NCBI GenBank assembly: GCA_034698045.1
Contig: JAQGAU010001151.1
Coordinates: 1-21,105 of the forward strand
DNA from: Paramacrobiotus richtersi
Taxonomy: Eukaryota; Tardigrada; Eutardigrada; Parachela; Macrobiotidae
Reading direction: 5' to 3'
Length of the DNA: 21,105 nt
In this document: positions 1-8,399 of the stretch, piece by piece
Position numbering within the stretch: position 1 is the stretch's first letter
How the letters are laid out: each line of letters opens with the position of its first letter
Position numbers and translations under genes: made by a program
Notes under the pieces: model-generated
Seen by the model: the letters and a program-made list of their open reading frames with translations, nothing else
The model's database searches: none
What the model was told of the DNA's origin: nothing

Positions 1-5
1 GACAG

Positions 6-811
6 GTGTTGGATTGTCTCGAGACTCATACATTTTTCAAGGTGCGAGCGGTGTGCAAAGTGTGGGATCAGATCGCTGGCACTGCCACGCTTAATACCTT
101 TCACTTGAGGGATGACGCGCACAACAGTGTGGCCTGTCTTGGAAATGTTTGGAGCAAGGTTACCACGGTAATAATCAACAGCATGGAAAAAGATCTCTTA
201 TCCGTCTGCCATCTCCTGAGTCGTTATGTATGCCAGAACGGATGCATTCCGCTGAAGAGATTGGTGCTCCGAGGATTCAATGACCTGCCAGTCAGCTACA
301 CACACGGCGGCGGTTTTAGCGTTGATCTGTCACTTCTGCAGTCTGTTTGTGAGAGCTTGTTCTTTCATAAAGCAGAAGTTGGCCTGTGGACATTCTTTGA
401 TAACCAGAAGCTCGAAGGACACGAAAGGAACGTAGAACTCTGGTCTGGACGGATTGATCTGACCAAAACGGACTGTGCGTCTCAGTTTTGCACACTGATT
501 GGTGAAAATGTGGAGAAATGGGAATTGGAGGTGATTCGATCGTACCTTTCACAGCCATCCCGTTCGCTTGAATTTGTGGATTACGTGCTAGACGTAAGCA
601 GATAATTAATTAATGGTCCCGTGTTTCCTAACTATGGCTCAGTTTTCATATGTAGCTTCTCAACGATGTGGATAACGCGATGTATGGGACCGCTGATGAC
701 CGTAAACAGCAGTCGTCCATCAGATATCTGATTGCTGTACAACCGGAAAATTTAAGCGGACTTGCTGCTGCCGCAGTTGCACATGCAATCCGACGTTTTA
801 GTAAAGGATGA
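6..811 (+). CDS. F-box-type protein, C-terminal two exons (partial)
   Basis: The gene enters from the left edge. An acceptor AG at 4-5 opens the exon 6-593, which ends at a GTAAGC donor. A short intron (594-655, ending TGTAG) leads to the last exon, 656-811, with a TGA stop. Both junctions are phase 0, and the second exon adds 51 residues beyond the point where the unspliced frame would stop. The first residues (VLDCLETHTFF then KVRAVCKVWDQIA) match the second half of an F-box, in which a hydrophobic helix is followed by a V-R-x-V-C-K-x-W core; the usual LP start must lie in the upstream exon. F-box proteins bring substrates to SCF ubiquitin ligases through Skp1. The rest has scattered Leu and Cys residues like a diverged substrate-binding region, and it ends in an Ala-rich helix. 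No canonical leucine-rich repeat is evident. The F-box call is good; the substrate is unknown. Confidence 0.7.
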
Positions 812-1131
812 GATAGTTCGGCGGTTTTGTCAACTGACCAGAGTTCACTTCAGTCCAAACTGTTTTCGGTTATGCTCACCATGTTCCCAGTACTTGTAGA
901 CAACTTTTTTTCTGTGTTTTCTCTCTGCATTTTTTTCGGTTTGGCCAGTGATTAGTGATATTTTGCAATGTTTGATGTGTTCTGCACGTGTGAATGGTTA
1001 GTGTTTCCCTGTCATTTGGATTTCGGATTCTCACAGTAATTTTGATGTTTTCGGGGAGAGAGGATTATACTGTTTTTCTCAAGTAATTCGGTTATGGCAT
1101 CAACTGCGTTGCGATGAATTTGCTGTTCCAT

Positions 1132-1137
1132 AATAAA
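1132..1137 (+). terminator. Poly(A) signal of the F-box-type gene
   Basis: A canonical AATAAA lies about 320 bases after the TGA stop at 809-811, on the same strand. The stretch between them is T-rich and has no long open frame on the plus strand, as expected for a 3' untranslated region. Confidence 0.5.
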
Positions 1138-1869
1138 TGAAGTTTATATAACGCGGTTTTTGCTTCCGGTGCGCAGTTCAAGGGACAAACGAAATGTCTG
1201 CTGCTGAAGTACGAGTACTATGACTTTCGGTATACCGGTAGTGATCGCGAAAATGGACGCTGTTGCCCAAGTGTGAGTTGCTGTACTGGAGTAGAATGTG
1301 GGAATAGAGTTAATAACGAAGTTGATGCGTAGGATTAACGATAATAAAACAGCTGTCAATCAGTTCAGACTTCAGAGTGTATACTTTCTTACCGTAATAC
1401 CAGCAAACAATCCAACTTGTAAGTTCTTGAATTTCATGGTTTATGATAACTGTACATATTCCTTGATCGGTCTGTACTTAGCATTGTTTCCGTTGTGCAA
1501 CTTGTGGGCATTTACAGTACCTTATATACAAGGATTGTGCACGTACTGTATATGTTTTTCCTTTTGCTTCACTGGTAACAATATGTTGTGTGAGAACGGT
1601 AGGCTAGTTTTTTTGTCTTCTTGCAGGGTGGTTGTTACTGCCAAGTTTCGTGCGATCACGCGATTCATGATATCGGCTACCGTACATACTAGCATAGCGC
1701 TTTTCTGCTTTCCGACAACGTATCGGACTACTGTACTCTATCCGTCATCATCATATTGTCATGTGCCGAACGAAAATACTTTTCGTTTGTGCGAGTTGGT
1801 TTTGCGAATTTATGCGAGTCAACGCTGCCCCGCAAACAAGTCGAAACTCCTCAACGCGAAAGCAGTGTA
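1138..1869. other. Intergenic stretch, no supported gene
   Basis: The stretch holds a 190-codon plus-strand frame (1298-1870) that opens at GTG, is Cys/Phe/Tyr-rich and has no recognisable domain. The matching place before unit B (about 11000-11520) does not preserve this frame. Only a short match around GTGCGATCACGC (near 1650 and 11347) hints that the duplicated unit may start slightly left of 1870. I treat it as non-coding. Confidence 0.4.
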
Positions 1870-1894
1870 AAACCATTTTTAGAGTGATAACAAT

Positions 1895-1900
1895 TTTATT
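1895..1900 (-). terminator. Poly(A) signal downstream of BESS-like exon, copy A
   Basis: AATAAA on the minus strand, about 360 bases beyond the TAG stop at 2259-2261. The same signal in the same setting is found in unit B (11556-11561), which supports it as functional. Confidence 0.5.
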
Positions 1901-2258
1901 GCATTTTTTAGGATGAAGACTGCAGATCAAACGCATTAACAAAAATGCATAAACGAGAGTCAGACAATCATTTGCTGCATTTCGCATAAACTAGTGCACT
2001 TTCGTTACCAAGAAAGATCAGCCTGCCAAACACAAACATAAAAGTTTCGAACAAGAATAATAAACGCAAGCATTGATAAGAACATCCTACACCACATAAA
2101 CCAGACCAAAGCGCGCTTTCTTGTCGAACATCTGCGGAATGCAGATTTCTCCTGACGAAAAATGCAAATACTGATCCTTTCGATCAGCTCTACCCATTTC
2201 TATAACCGACTGTAGTTGGCATGTAGTCATCCGCGGAAACTTCAGAAGCTGATGGTTG

Positions 2259-2459
2259 CTAATTCGATGAAGCAGAATCTGCCCGCAGATAAATATTTTC
2301 ATAGCGTGTTAAAAGGTCACGAATTTCGGTTTTCACGATACTTCGCGCCTCCTCCGGTAACTCGCTGATTCGGGCAGCAACAGTGTTTCCGAATGCTTGT
2401 TCCGTATTAACGGCCGCCGTGCTGGACTGAGCAGTTTCCGGTTTGTTCTGTTTCGTATT
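2259..2459 (-). CDS. BESS-motif-like terminal exon, copy A
   Basis: A minus-strand exon opens after the acceptor TTCTACAG at phase 0 and ends at TAG, giving 66 residues. A Gln/Asn/Ala-rich lead is followed by a helix-like segment with core AFGNTVAARISELPEEAR and then IVKTEIRDLLTRYE. The spacing of Phe, Leu, Pro, Ile and Leu-Leu is that of the BESS protein-interaction motif, usually found C-terminal to a MADF DNA-binding domain. No MADF domain is visible on this strand nearby, so this is the last exon of an incompletely found gene. Alternatively it is spliced from the Ly6-like gene just upstream (phase-compatible; see findings). Copy B reads 21 residues past the point where this copy has its stop. 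The exon itself is convincing because it is preserved in both units; the BESS assignment is moderate. Confidence 0.55.
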   Translation of the reverse strand, partial: NTKQNKPETAQSSTAAVNTEQAFGNTVAARISELPEEARSIVKTEIRDLLTRYENIYLRADSASSN

Positions 2460-2765
2460 CTGTAGAACAACGATATCATGCTTCATCGTAGAACATGGAT
2501 ACCTCAAACTATATATCAAGTACACGCGACGTTTATACGGATATACACAATCTGCGAAAAGCGCTTGCAAATGTCAGAACCTATCTAACAAATCTTTTCT
2601 CGCCAACATTGAGAGCGCTATATTCCACTCAACAGTTGTTGTTTAAAAAACATAAAACCATCGCAAGGCAGTTAAACGCCTGCTACACTCTGTAGCAGCG
2701 AGACTATTATTGCTGATAATAATATTAATTAATCAATAAGAATAATGATAATAATAATTCTACGT

Positions 2766-3343
2766 TTATTGTCGTACGTTCAACGGAGGCGCAGTTCCAA
2801 CAGGGCCTCCATTGCAAAGATTAGCCGGCGAACAGGAACAAATGAAACCAATTCCTGGTTTATTCACGCATCCATCCCGTAGCGGTACTGGGGTGTCTTG
2901 AGGATTTCCGCATGATCTTATAAATGGCGCTACAAAAGCCGTATATTTTTCTGACCCCGAATGTGCTGCACTGTAGTTGTGGTCTGAAGGTCAAACCATT
3001 AAAAAATCATATAATCATATATTTTGGAATTTTTTTGGAATTTTTTTGGAATTGGCCTCCGTTGAATTTTTTTCGAATTTTTGGAAAATAATAGCCACAA
3101 TAGCCAATAGCCACAATATTTTTGTAATAGCCACAACTGGCAAATTCTCATTCGGATTAGCCAAACATTAGCTACTGCACAGACTGGGTCACAACTTACC
3201 TCCCCGAGCTTTCATTGTCAGACATCCTTGGGTTCCTTCCGGACAGGTGGTTGCATACTCACTAACACGAGCCGTGTCCTCGCAACCGTCGTTTACGCCG
3301 CTTGTACATTCGTAGCACTGGTATGTTGGTTTTTCGTGTGGTA
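2766..3343 (-). CDS. Ly6/three-finger secreted protein (Quiver/Sleepless-like), copy A, 5' exon missing
   Basis: Two minus-strand exons are clear. Exon 3200-3343 follows an acceptor CAG and ends at a GTAAGT donor; exon 2766-2929 follows TTTTGTAG and ends in TAA. The phases agree (the codon G/CG spans the junction), and the lengths, 144 and 164 bases, equal those of copy B exactly. The protein has ten cysteines in a three-finger arrangement: YQCYEC, DGC, TTC, QGC, then RSCG, DGC, ICSCS and the closing LCN typical of Ly6/uPAR domains. In insects, Quiver/Sleepless-type members modulate channels at the cell surface through a GPI anchor. Here no hydrophobic tail follows LCN, so this form looks secreted. 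The start codon and signal peptide lie in an upstream exon that I could not fix. The apparent start near 3374 is a TTG inside the intron, just after a stop. Fold call strong, function unknown. Confidence 0.75.
3001..3150. repeat. Short direct-repeat expansion in the Ly6 intron, unit A only
   Basis: Three GGAATT units separated by T-runs (about 3026-3053) are followed by repeated AATAGCCACA-type words (about 3088-3137). The matching intron of unit B (about 12760-12800) passes directly from CAAACCATT to TTGCCACAACTGGC without them. This looks like local slippage after the duplication. Confidence 0.5.
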
Positions 3344-3596
3344 CTGCTGAAATGAAGGCAACGATTAAAAACAACGATTTTTAACTTTCCGCTCATTCGC
3401 CGTCGCTTCCGCTAGCACACTGGTTTGCATGGCCGCAGCATGGGTTTTGTTGGAAGGTTTCACAGTAAGTATATTTTAAAGAACTGCGCAACCGACATGA
3501 TAACAATGTTTTAAACATTGCGATTCCAGTTTTTCTGTTTCTCAAACCCAAAACTTTTGGCGCATTTGAATACATTTCCGTCATGACGCATGCACT

Positions 3597-3604
3597 TATT
3601 TATA
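3597..3604 (-). promoter_or_regulatory. TATA box, Ly6-like gene copy A
   Basis: TATAAATA on the minus strand, about 255 bases upstream of the first recognisable Ly6 exon. The identical octamer occurs at the equivalent place in unit B (13265-13272). The sequence around it has diverged, which suggests a core promoter whose first exon lies between it and the Ly6 exon. Confidence 0.5.
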
Positions 3605-4115
3605 CTGCTACGGCGTCCACAGGAAAAGGGAGCGGATGAAGTAAGATGTACTTATAAGATCACTAAATCATTTTTAGCTCGCAAACGCCTTATACAATTT
3701 GCTAATTTGAAAAAATAATCTTTTGAAGCTGTGTAACAAACTTCAGGGATAGATTATAATTATGGGCAGATTTTGTAACAATTACCTACAACTACTGCCA
3801 GTTAGCTAAATTCCTCAATCATGGAGTGAACGCTGTGCGTCGAATTTCCCATCACCTAATTACGATACTGCTTCTCAGTCCTTTTATACAAGGTGTCTTT
3901 ATGTCATTTCGTATATTGGTTAAAATTGCCAGAGATTTCGTATATGCTGACACAAGCATAACTTTCATTTCATTTACTAGTACAAAATTTTTCCATAATC
4001 AGCCATTTCATATTATTATAAGAAAAATATTATTATTGTATAGGTTATTGACATAAGCGAGTCTTCTTATAACCCGATTCTAAATAATGACGTAAAGCAT
4101 TATCAGCCACAAAGT
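3605..4115. other. AT-rich intergenic stretch between the Ly6-like and ten-exon genes, unit A
   Basis: It separates the 3' end of the ten-exon gene from the Ly6 promoter. A 76-codon plus-strand frame (3826-4056) has no equivalent in unit B and no domain. Nothing else is recognised. Confidence 0.4.
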
Positions 4116-4121
4116 TTTAAT
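4116..4121 (-). terminator. Poly(A) signal variant (ATTAAA), ten-exon gene copy A
   Basis: Minus-strand ATTAAA about 40 bases past the TAA stop at 4160-4162, within the shared context TTAAAACTTTG. Copy B has AATAAA at the matching place (13529-13534), so copy A carries the common one-base variant. Confidence 0.45.
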
Positions 4122-4159
4122 TACAATTACTAAAAATCATATTACATATATATTCAGTA

Positions 4160-7100
4160 TTAGGTGTTGTTTGTTATAACGAGCTTACGTGAAAGATTAC
4201 TTCCACCGGCATGCAGCAACCATTCCCGATATTCCGCATGTTCCCGTTCGCTGCGTTCGCGAATTCGTGTGACCTGTATTTCGAAAATACAGCGATGTAC
4301 ATTTTTATGCAATATTTACTCGAAGGGTAATATTGTGAGTCAAGCTGCTTAAGGGGAGTTTCTGTGTATTGTGATAAGTATCGGTAAAAACACAACATCC
4401 GCGCACCTGTAAACATTGCCCTAGTCTCCGTCATGATTTATACTAGCCAGAAAATCAATTAACAATGTCAAAAAATCCGTTTGTGCGCGCAGCGTCCGGT
4501 TGTTGCGCAATGGCGGTAAAAAGTTTAAACACATTTTCGTCTTAAATAACTCAGCGTTTCATCCAAACTTCTTGCAAGTTTCATGATAAATGCCATATAT
4601 ATGATGATTGTTCTGAACCAATCTCTGCCCAAAAGTATGTTTCTGAAATTTTAAAATGAAATTCAAAAATGTTAAAATTCATTTTAAAATTTCAAAAACA
4701 TGGTTCCGGGCTGAATTTGGTTCAAAACGCTCATCATATATATGTGCATTTACCATGAAAACTGCAAGAAGTTTGGATAAAACGCTGACTTATTTGAAAC
4801 GAAAATGTGTTTAAACTTTTTACCGCCATTGCGCAACAACCGGTCGTTGCGCGCACAAACAGATTTCTGGACATTGTTAATTGATGTTCTGGCTATTATA
4901 AATCATAACCGAGGCTAGTGCAAGGTTTACAGGTGCGCGAGTGTTGTGGTTTCACCAGTATTTATCACAATACGCAGAAACTTGCCTTAAGAATGCCTCA
5001 AGTTAAAGTTTTCCTACTTTAGGACATACATATTCCATGTATAGAGGAGACAAAAAATATACCGTATCTTCCGTATAAACAGAATATTTGTTCATACCGT
5101 ATCTTCCTCCAATTCAGCGGGACATAAGTAATAATTGCGGGCAAAAATACTCAACGCCACCAGATGTTCCATACGGCAGTCACCGGCGGTTTCACCGGTA
5201 GGAAGACAGTTCTCCACGTTGAGATTCAGCTGATTTCTACATAAGCCTCATAAAAATCAGACATTATCACCAGGAAGTATTTCTCTTTTTCTTGTTTTAT
5301 AAACATCCCGTATGGACTGTATAAACGACGTCACCAGACAAAAATGTTGGAAATGATTTACACATCCGCGGAAACTTTGAAAAAAAAGATGAAAATGTTA
5401 AGAAGTTGTACCTGCACACTTCACCGTTGCCAAACACAGATTTGGCTTCGTTTAGCGATGTCAACTGATTCGGTGCGAGAGAATACAGCAGACATGGAAG
5501 AATTTTCGGGTTCGGCGGATTATCGGTACGTGGCAGACACGCCTTAGCCGCAGCGACAACATCTGTTCACCAACGACGACGTATTCATTATTCGTCTTTT
5601 CAACAAGAAAACGCATGACACAGCCACTGTGCATTTCTTTAAACGTACCAGGTAGATTATCTGCCGTTTCGCTGAGGTTGGAATATAACTTGATCATATT
5701 GCGAGCTGCCGTCAGAATGGGTTCTTCAACACTTCCCGTAGCGTTTTGCGTCACGTCAGTACCCTGCAAAATCTCGCACAATAAAATAAGACTGTGATGA
5801 TAGTACATCAGAAATTCAGAATAACACAACAGATAGCGAGAAACATCTGCACAACACCGCATTCGTATATACGTAAATACCTCCGTTGGCTGCATATTGC
5901 ACTCCTTTAAATCGTACGATGCTGGTATCGTAAAGATATCCCAACTGGAGTTGTATAAAGCATAGGCACGAGGCAATTCTTTGAAAAACTCATACGTGAA
6001 CCTTCAGGAAGAAAAGCTTCAGTCATATATCGCTCTATAATCTTTATTTAGCTCAGTTGCTTACTTCGCTTTATCACTGGTCGTATTGCCTGAAATGGTA
6101 TCATTGGCCAGGAACATCAGAGCCATGTTAGGCACTTCCGTATAAGGCAGTTCCCGGTTCCAGCGGGCTAATAGGCAGAGGTCAATCTCTTTAGACTTAG
6201 GAGGTGCTAATGTGGAGGTAGTTGTCTGCAGAAAAGAAGCAACGAAACATGCTCAATATGCCGGAACGGGATCATCATCTGGCTTTCTGTCGGTTGTCCA
6301 AAACGTAAAATAACTGTACAATCTTGATGATTTCATCGTAATTAAATACTCTAAATTTTCAAGCTTTAGGGATTCGTCTTTTGCAATGAATTATAAAATA
6401 ATAGCTTTTGGGTTGTTACTGACGGAATGTTAGCGGGCTATGCGATATCACCTACGTAGATACATTCATCGAAACTTTTTGTCGACATGCAGCTGACCAT
6501 TTGCATCTGCTCGCGATACTTGCGATGGATATCCGTGGTGGTACGCGTGGGACCCTGTAATAAACATTAATGATCCACACGAAGATTTGCTATCTGCCAT
6601 GTCAAATAAGTGTTTTCTAAAGGAAGCCCACTGTTTTTCGCCAGAATTCCAGATGTTCAATTACCCCAGTGATCGAGGCACGCACACGGAAGCCAACCAC
6701 CAAGGGTGTCTGAGCAGCCAAAAGGTCATGCGCATACTTTTGCAGCATTACAGACAAACTGTTATATGTAGCTTTCAAAAAAGCGAACATTTTAAAGCTG
6801 CAGCAATTTCGATGCGGTCACGATAACTCGAACAGACTAACTGGGGGCAGAAACCAGCTCAGCATAACAGCAGCATCTTACCAGGCGAAATCCGCTGATT
6901 TCGGATTCAACCTGGGTGTCAGTTCATAGTGCAACTGCAAAGCCCAACCACCAAGCTGTACCGAAATCGCAGCTGATTAGCCTCGGGTACTTACCGGTGT
7001 CGTCGTGGTGAGATGATCATGATAGCGATCCCGATACGCGACATAATCCGCATACGGATTTCCGTAACCATACGGATACCCGGACCCGGATCCCGACTGA

Positions 7101-8256
7101 TACACCCGGGACATCATGCCGCCTAGAGCCCAGCCGCCAAGGGCGGCCATGGCCATATTAGTGCCACTGGATCCCAGTCCGTAGGAGGCATAGCTGCTGA
7201 ATACCGGCGTGTACACCACCCGGGTGGGGTAGGAGCTGGAAGCGGCCGGGATATGCGCTTGGGCCCGCGGATAACTGGAGTTCGACGAGTAGGACGCGGA
7301 GGATATCCTGGACATGGTCTTACTGGGCGCCTGGTACTCGGCACCGGACCTGTATGAATTTCTTGAGCCTGTTGAGCAGAAATTATTTCGCTTATACAGT
7401 TATAGTCGAACAAGACCTAAATGGAACCATAAGAACACTTATTACTCGATAGTCTGCAGAGAAGGCAGTTATAACCAAAACAATGATATTAACGCACTAC
7501 TCATTATTCTGATATTCAGAATTCACATTCCGCTGATAACAGACTTTTGTAAATAACCAGGAACATAATAAGAATTCGCACTCACGATAGGAATATAAGT
7601 GACTATAGAAATGCAAGTTCTAATATGTAAGAGACATTCTAAGCATGGTAAGCAAATGCAGTGTGGTAGTAAGATTTTCGTTCAAACTGCCATCAGTGAA
7701 ACTTCACAGTCGACCCCATTTTTCGACCGCTTTGTGACCCGGTTTGCAGCTTTACATACCATTATTATGCTACCATGATATAACAAAGCTATTCTGAAAA
7801 ATCCAAAATATAAGTTTATTTTTTTGTTGTGTAGTGGATACTTGTATGATGTGCGCTGCATAAACTATAAAATAGGCACATTTCTTTTCACTTTACCTGA
7901 AGGTTGACTGCTTCCCCATCGCGACGAGGAACCACTGGACGATGTCCGTGTAGCGGATCCATTGGATGAACTGGAGCCCCAACGGCCACCGCTGCCGCCG
8001 CCGCCCCGTCCGCCAACCCTGCCCCCTTTGACCCCACACGACCAAATCGCCAAACAAATCACAATCAAACCTGCAAAACAGCTGTCTTCCGGAGTTCACG
8101 TTTCCAGCGATAAATTTCTTTCACAGTGGCACTGTTAGCGTTGACGGCGCGCCACAGAATAACTGCAAGATATATGAGCCATCTGCACTTACAAATGGAG
8201 AGCAATGATGAGAAACTGGCAATCCTCCATCGGGGTGTTCGACGATATGACAGCAT
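4160..8256 (-). CDS. Secreted Gly/Arg-rich, cysteine-rich protein with a Shadoo/prion-like N-terminal layout, copy A (10 exons)
   Basis: Exons on the minus strand: 8193-8256, 7897-8070, 6995-7368, 6456-6554, 6065-6225, 5881-6001, 5649-5763, 5412-5562, 5098-5236, 4160-4273. They give 1512 bases, 503 residues and TAA. Every junction is in frame and matches copy B. Layout: basic start and hydrophobic signal region (about 12-33); GVKGGRVGG and a Gly/Ser/Arg tract (34-79); Ser/Tyr-rich region (80-148); glycine-rich hydrophobic segment with TNM and GGWALGGMMSR (149-169); Tyr-rich stretch ending in TTTTP (204). The rest has ten spaced cysteines and sequons such as NDT, NTT, NAT and NLS, as in an extracellular disulfide-bonded protein. 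Exon 5 seems to end in a TAA stop, but that triplet is part of a GTAAGC donor. The start ATG at 8254-8256 is the only one giving the phase needed by exon 2. The last intron holds a foldback element. I recognise no enzymatic or named domain; the gene model is strong, the function unknown. Confidence 0.8.
4349..4990. mobile_element. Foldback/MITE-like element flanked by TTAA, in the last intron of copy A
   Basis: The segment is one large inverted repeat. The left end, GGGGAGTTTCTGTGTATTG, mirrors the right end, whose reverse complement begins GGCAAGTTTCTGCGTATTG. Matching continues inward through GCGCACCTGTAAAC, the TTGTTAATTGA and GTTTAAAC regions, TTGCGCAACAACCGG and TTTCATGATAAAT/ATTTACCATGAAA. 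It reaches a small AT-rich hairpin centred near 4670 (TGAAATTTTAAAATGAA and its mirror). Arms are about 300 bases, with no coding capacity. Both ends abut TTAA (4349-4352 and 4987-4990), the target duplication of piggyBac-type and some other elements. The matching intron of copy B is 177 bases, against 824 here, and lacks the element, so it inserted after the duplication or was lost from B. It lies wholly within the intron. Confidence 0.8.
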
Positions 8257-8298
8257 GGTCGGAAGGCTGACTATCTGTCTGCCAGGAATCTGTAAAGT

Positions 8299-8319
8299 TT
8301 ACACAATGATACTCCGCAT
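8299..8319 (-). promoter_or_regulatory. Six-codon upstream ORF in the leader of copy A
   Basis: An ATG upstream of the main start opens the tiny frame MRSIIV followed by TAA, ending 42 bases before the main ATG. Unit B keeps the same frame (MRIIIV, 17687-17707) in a leader that is otherwise only moderately similar. If the transcript starts farther upstream, this would be a translated or start-suppressing leader ORF. Transcription of this stretch is inferred. Confidence 0.35.
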
Positions 8320-8399
8320 TATTGTTGAACTTTTGTATTCTGAGGTAATGTACACAGTTTAACGGTTTTTCTTGGTTATAAAAACTCCCACAAGAACGG

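Noticed and set aside
1298-1870. 190-codon plus-strand open frame
   Set aside because: It opens at GTG, has no domain, has no splice support and is not preserved at the matching place before unit B.
3344-3374. Apparent signal peptide FLIVAFISA directly before the Ly6 domain
   Set aside because: The frame has no ATG: it begins at TTG (GTG in copy B) right after a stop, and the sequence is the pyrimidine-rich end of an intron with a clear CAG acceptor.
5461-5976. A single 171-residue minus-strand protein
   Set aside because: It is exons 6 and 7 of copy A with the intron between them read through, followed by out-of-frame exon 8. Splice sites shared with copy B give the correct chain.
7123-7413. 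Pro/Arg-rich minus-strand frame overlapping exon 3 of copy A
   Set aside because: It is a shifted reading of the GC-rich Ser/Tyr exon. The phase from exon 2 and the copy B alignment select the other frame.
4160-8256. Assignment of the ten-exon gene to the nematode CX-module family
   Set aside because: The Gly/Ser/Arg-rich secreted start is similar, but the cysteine spacing lacks the paired-cysteine end I associate with that module.
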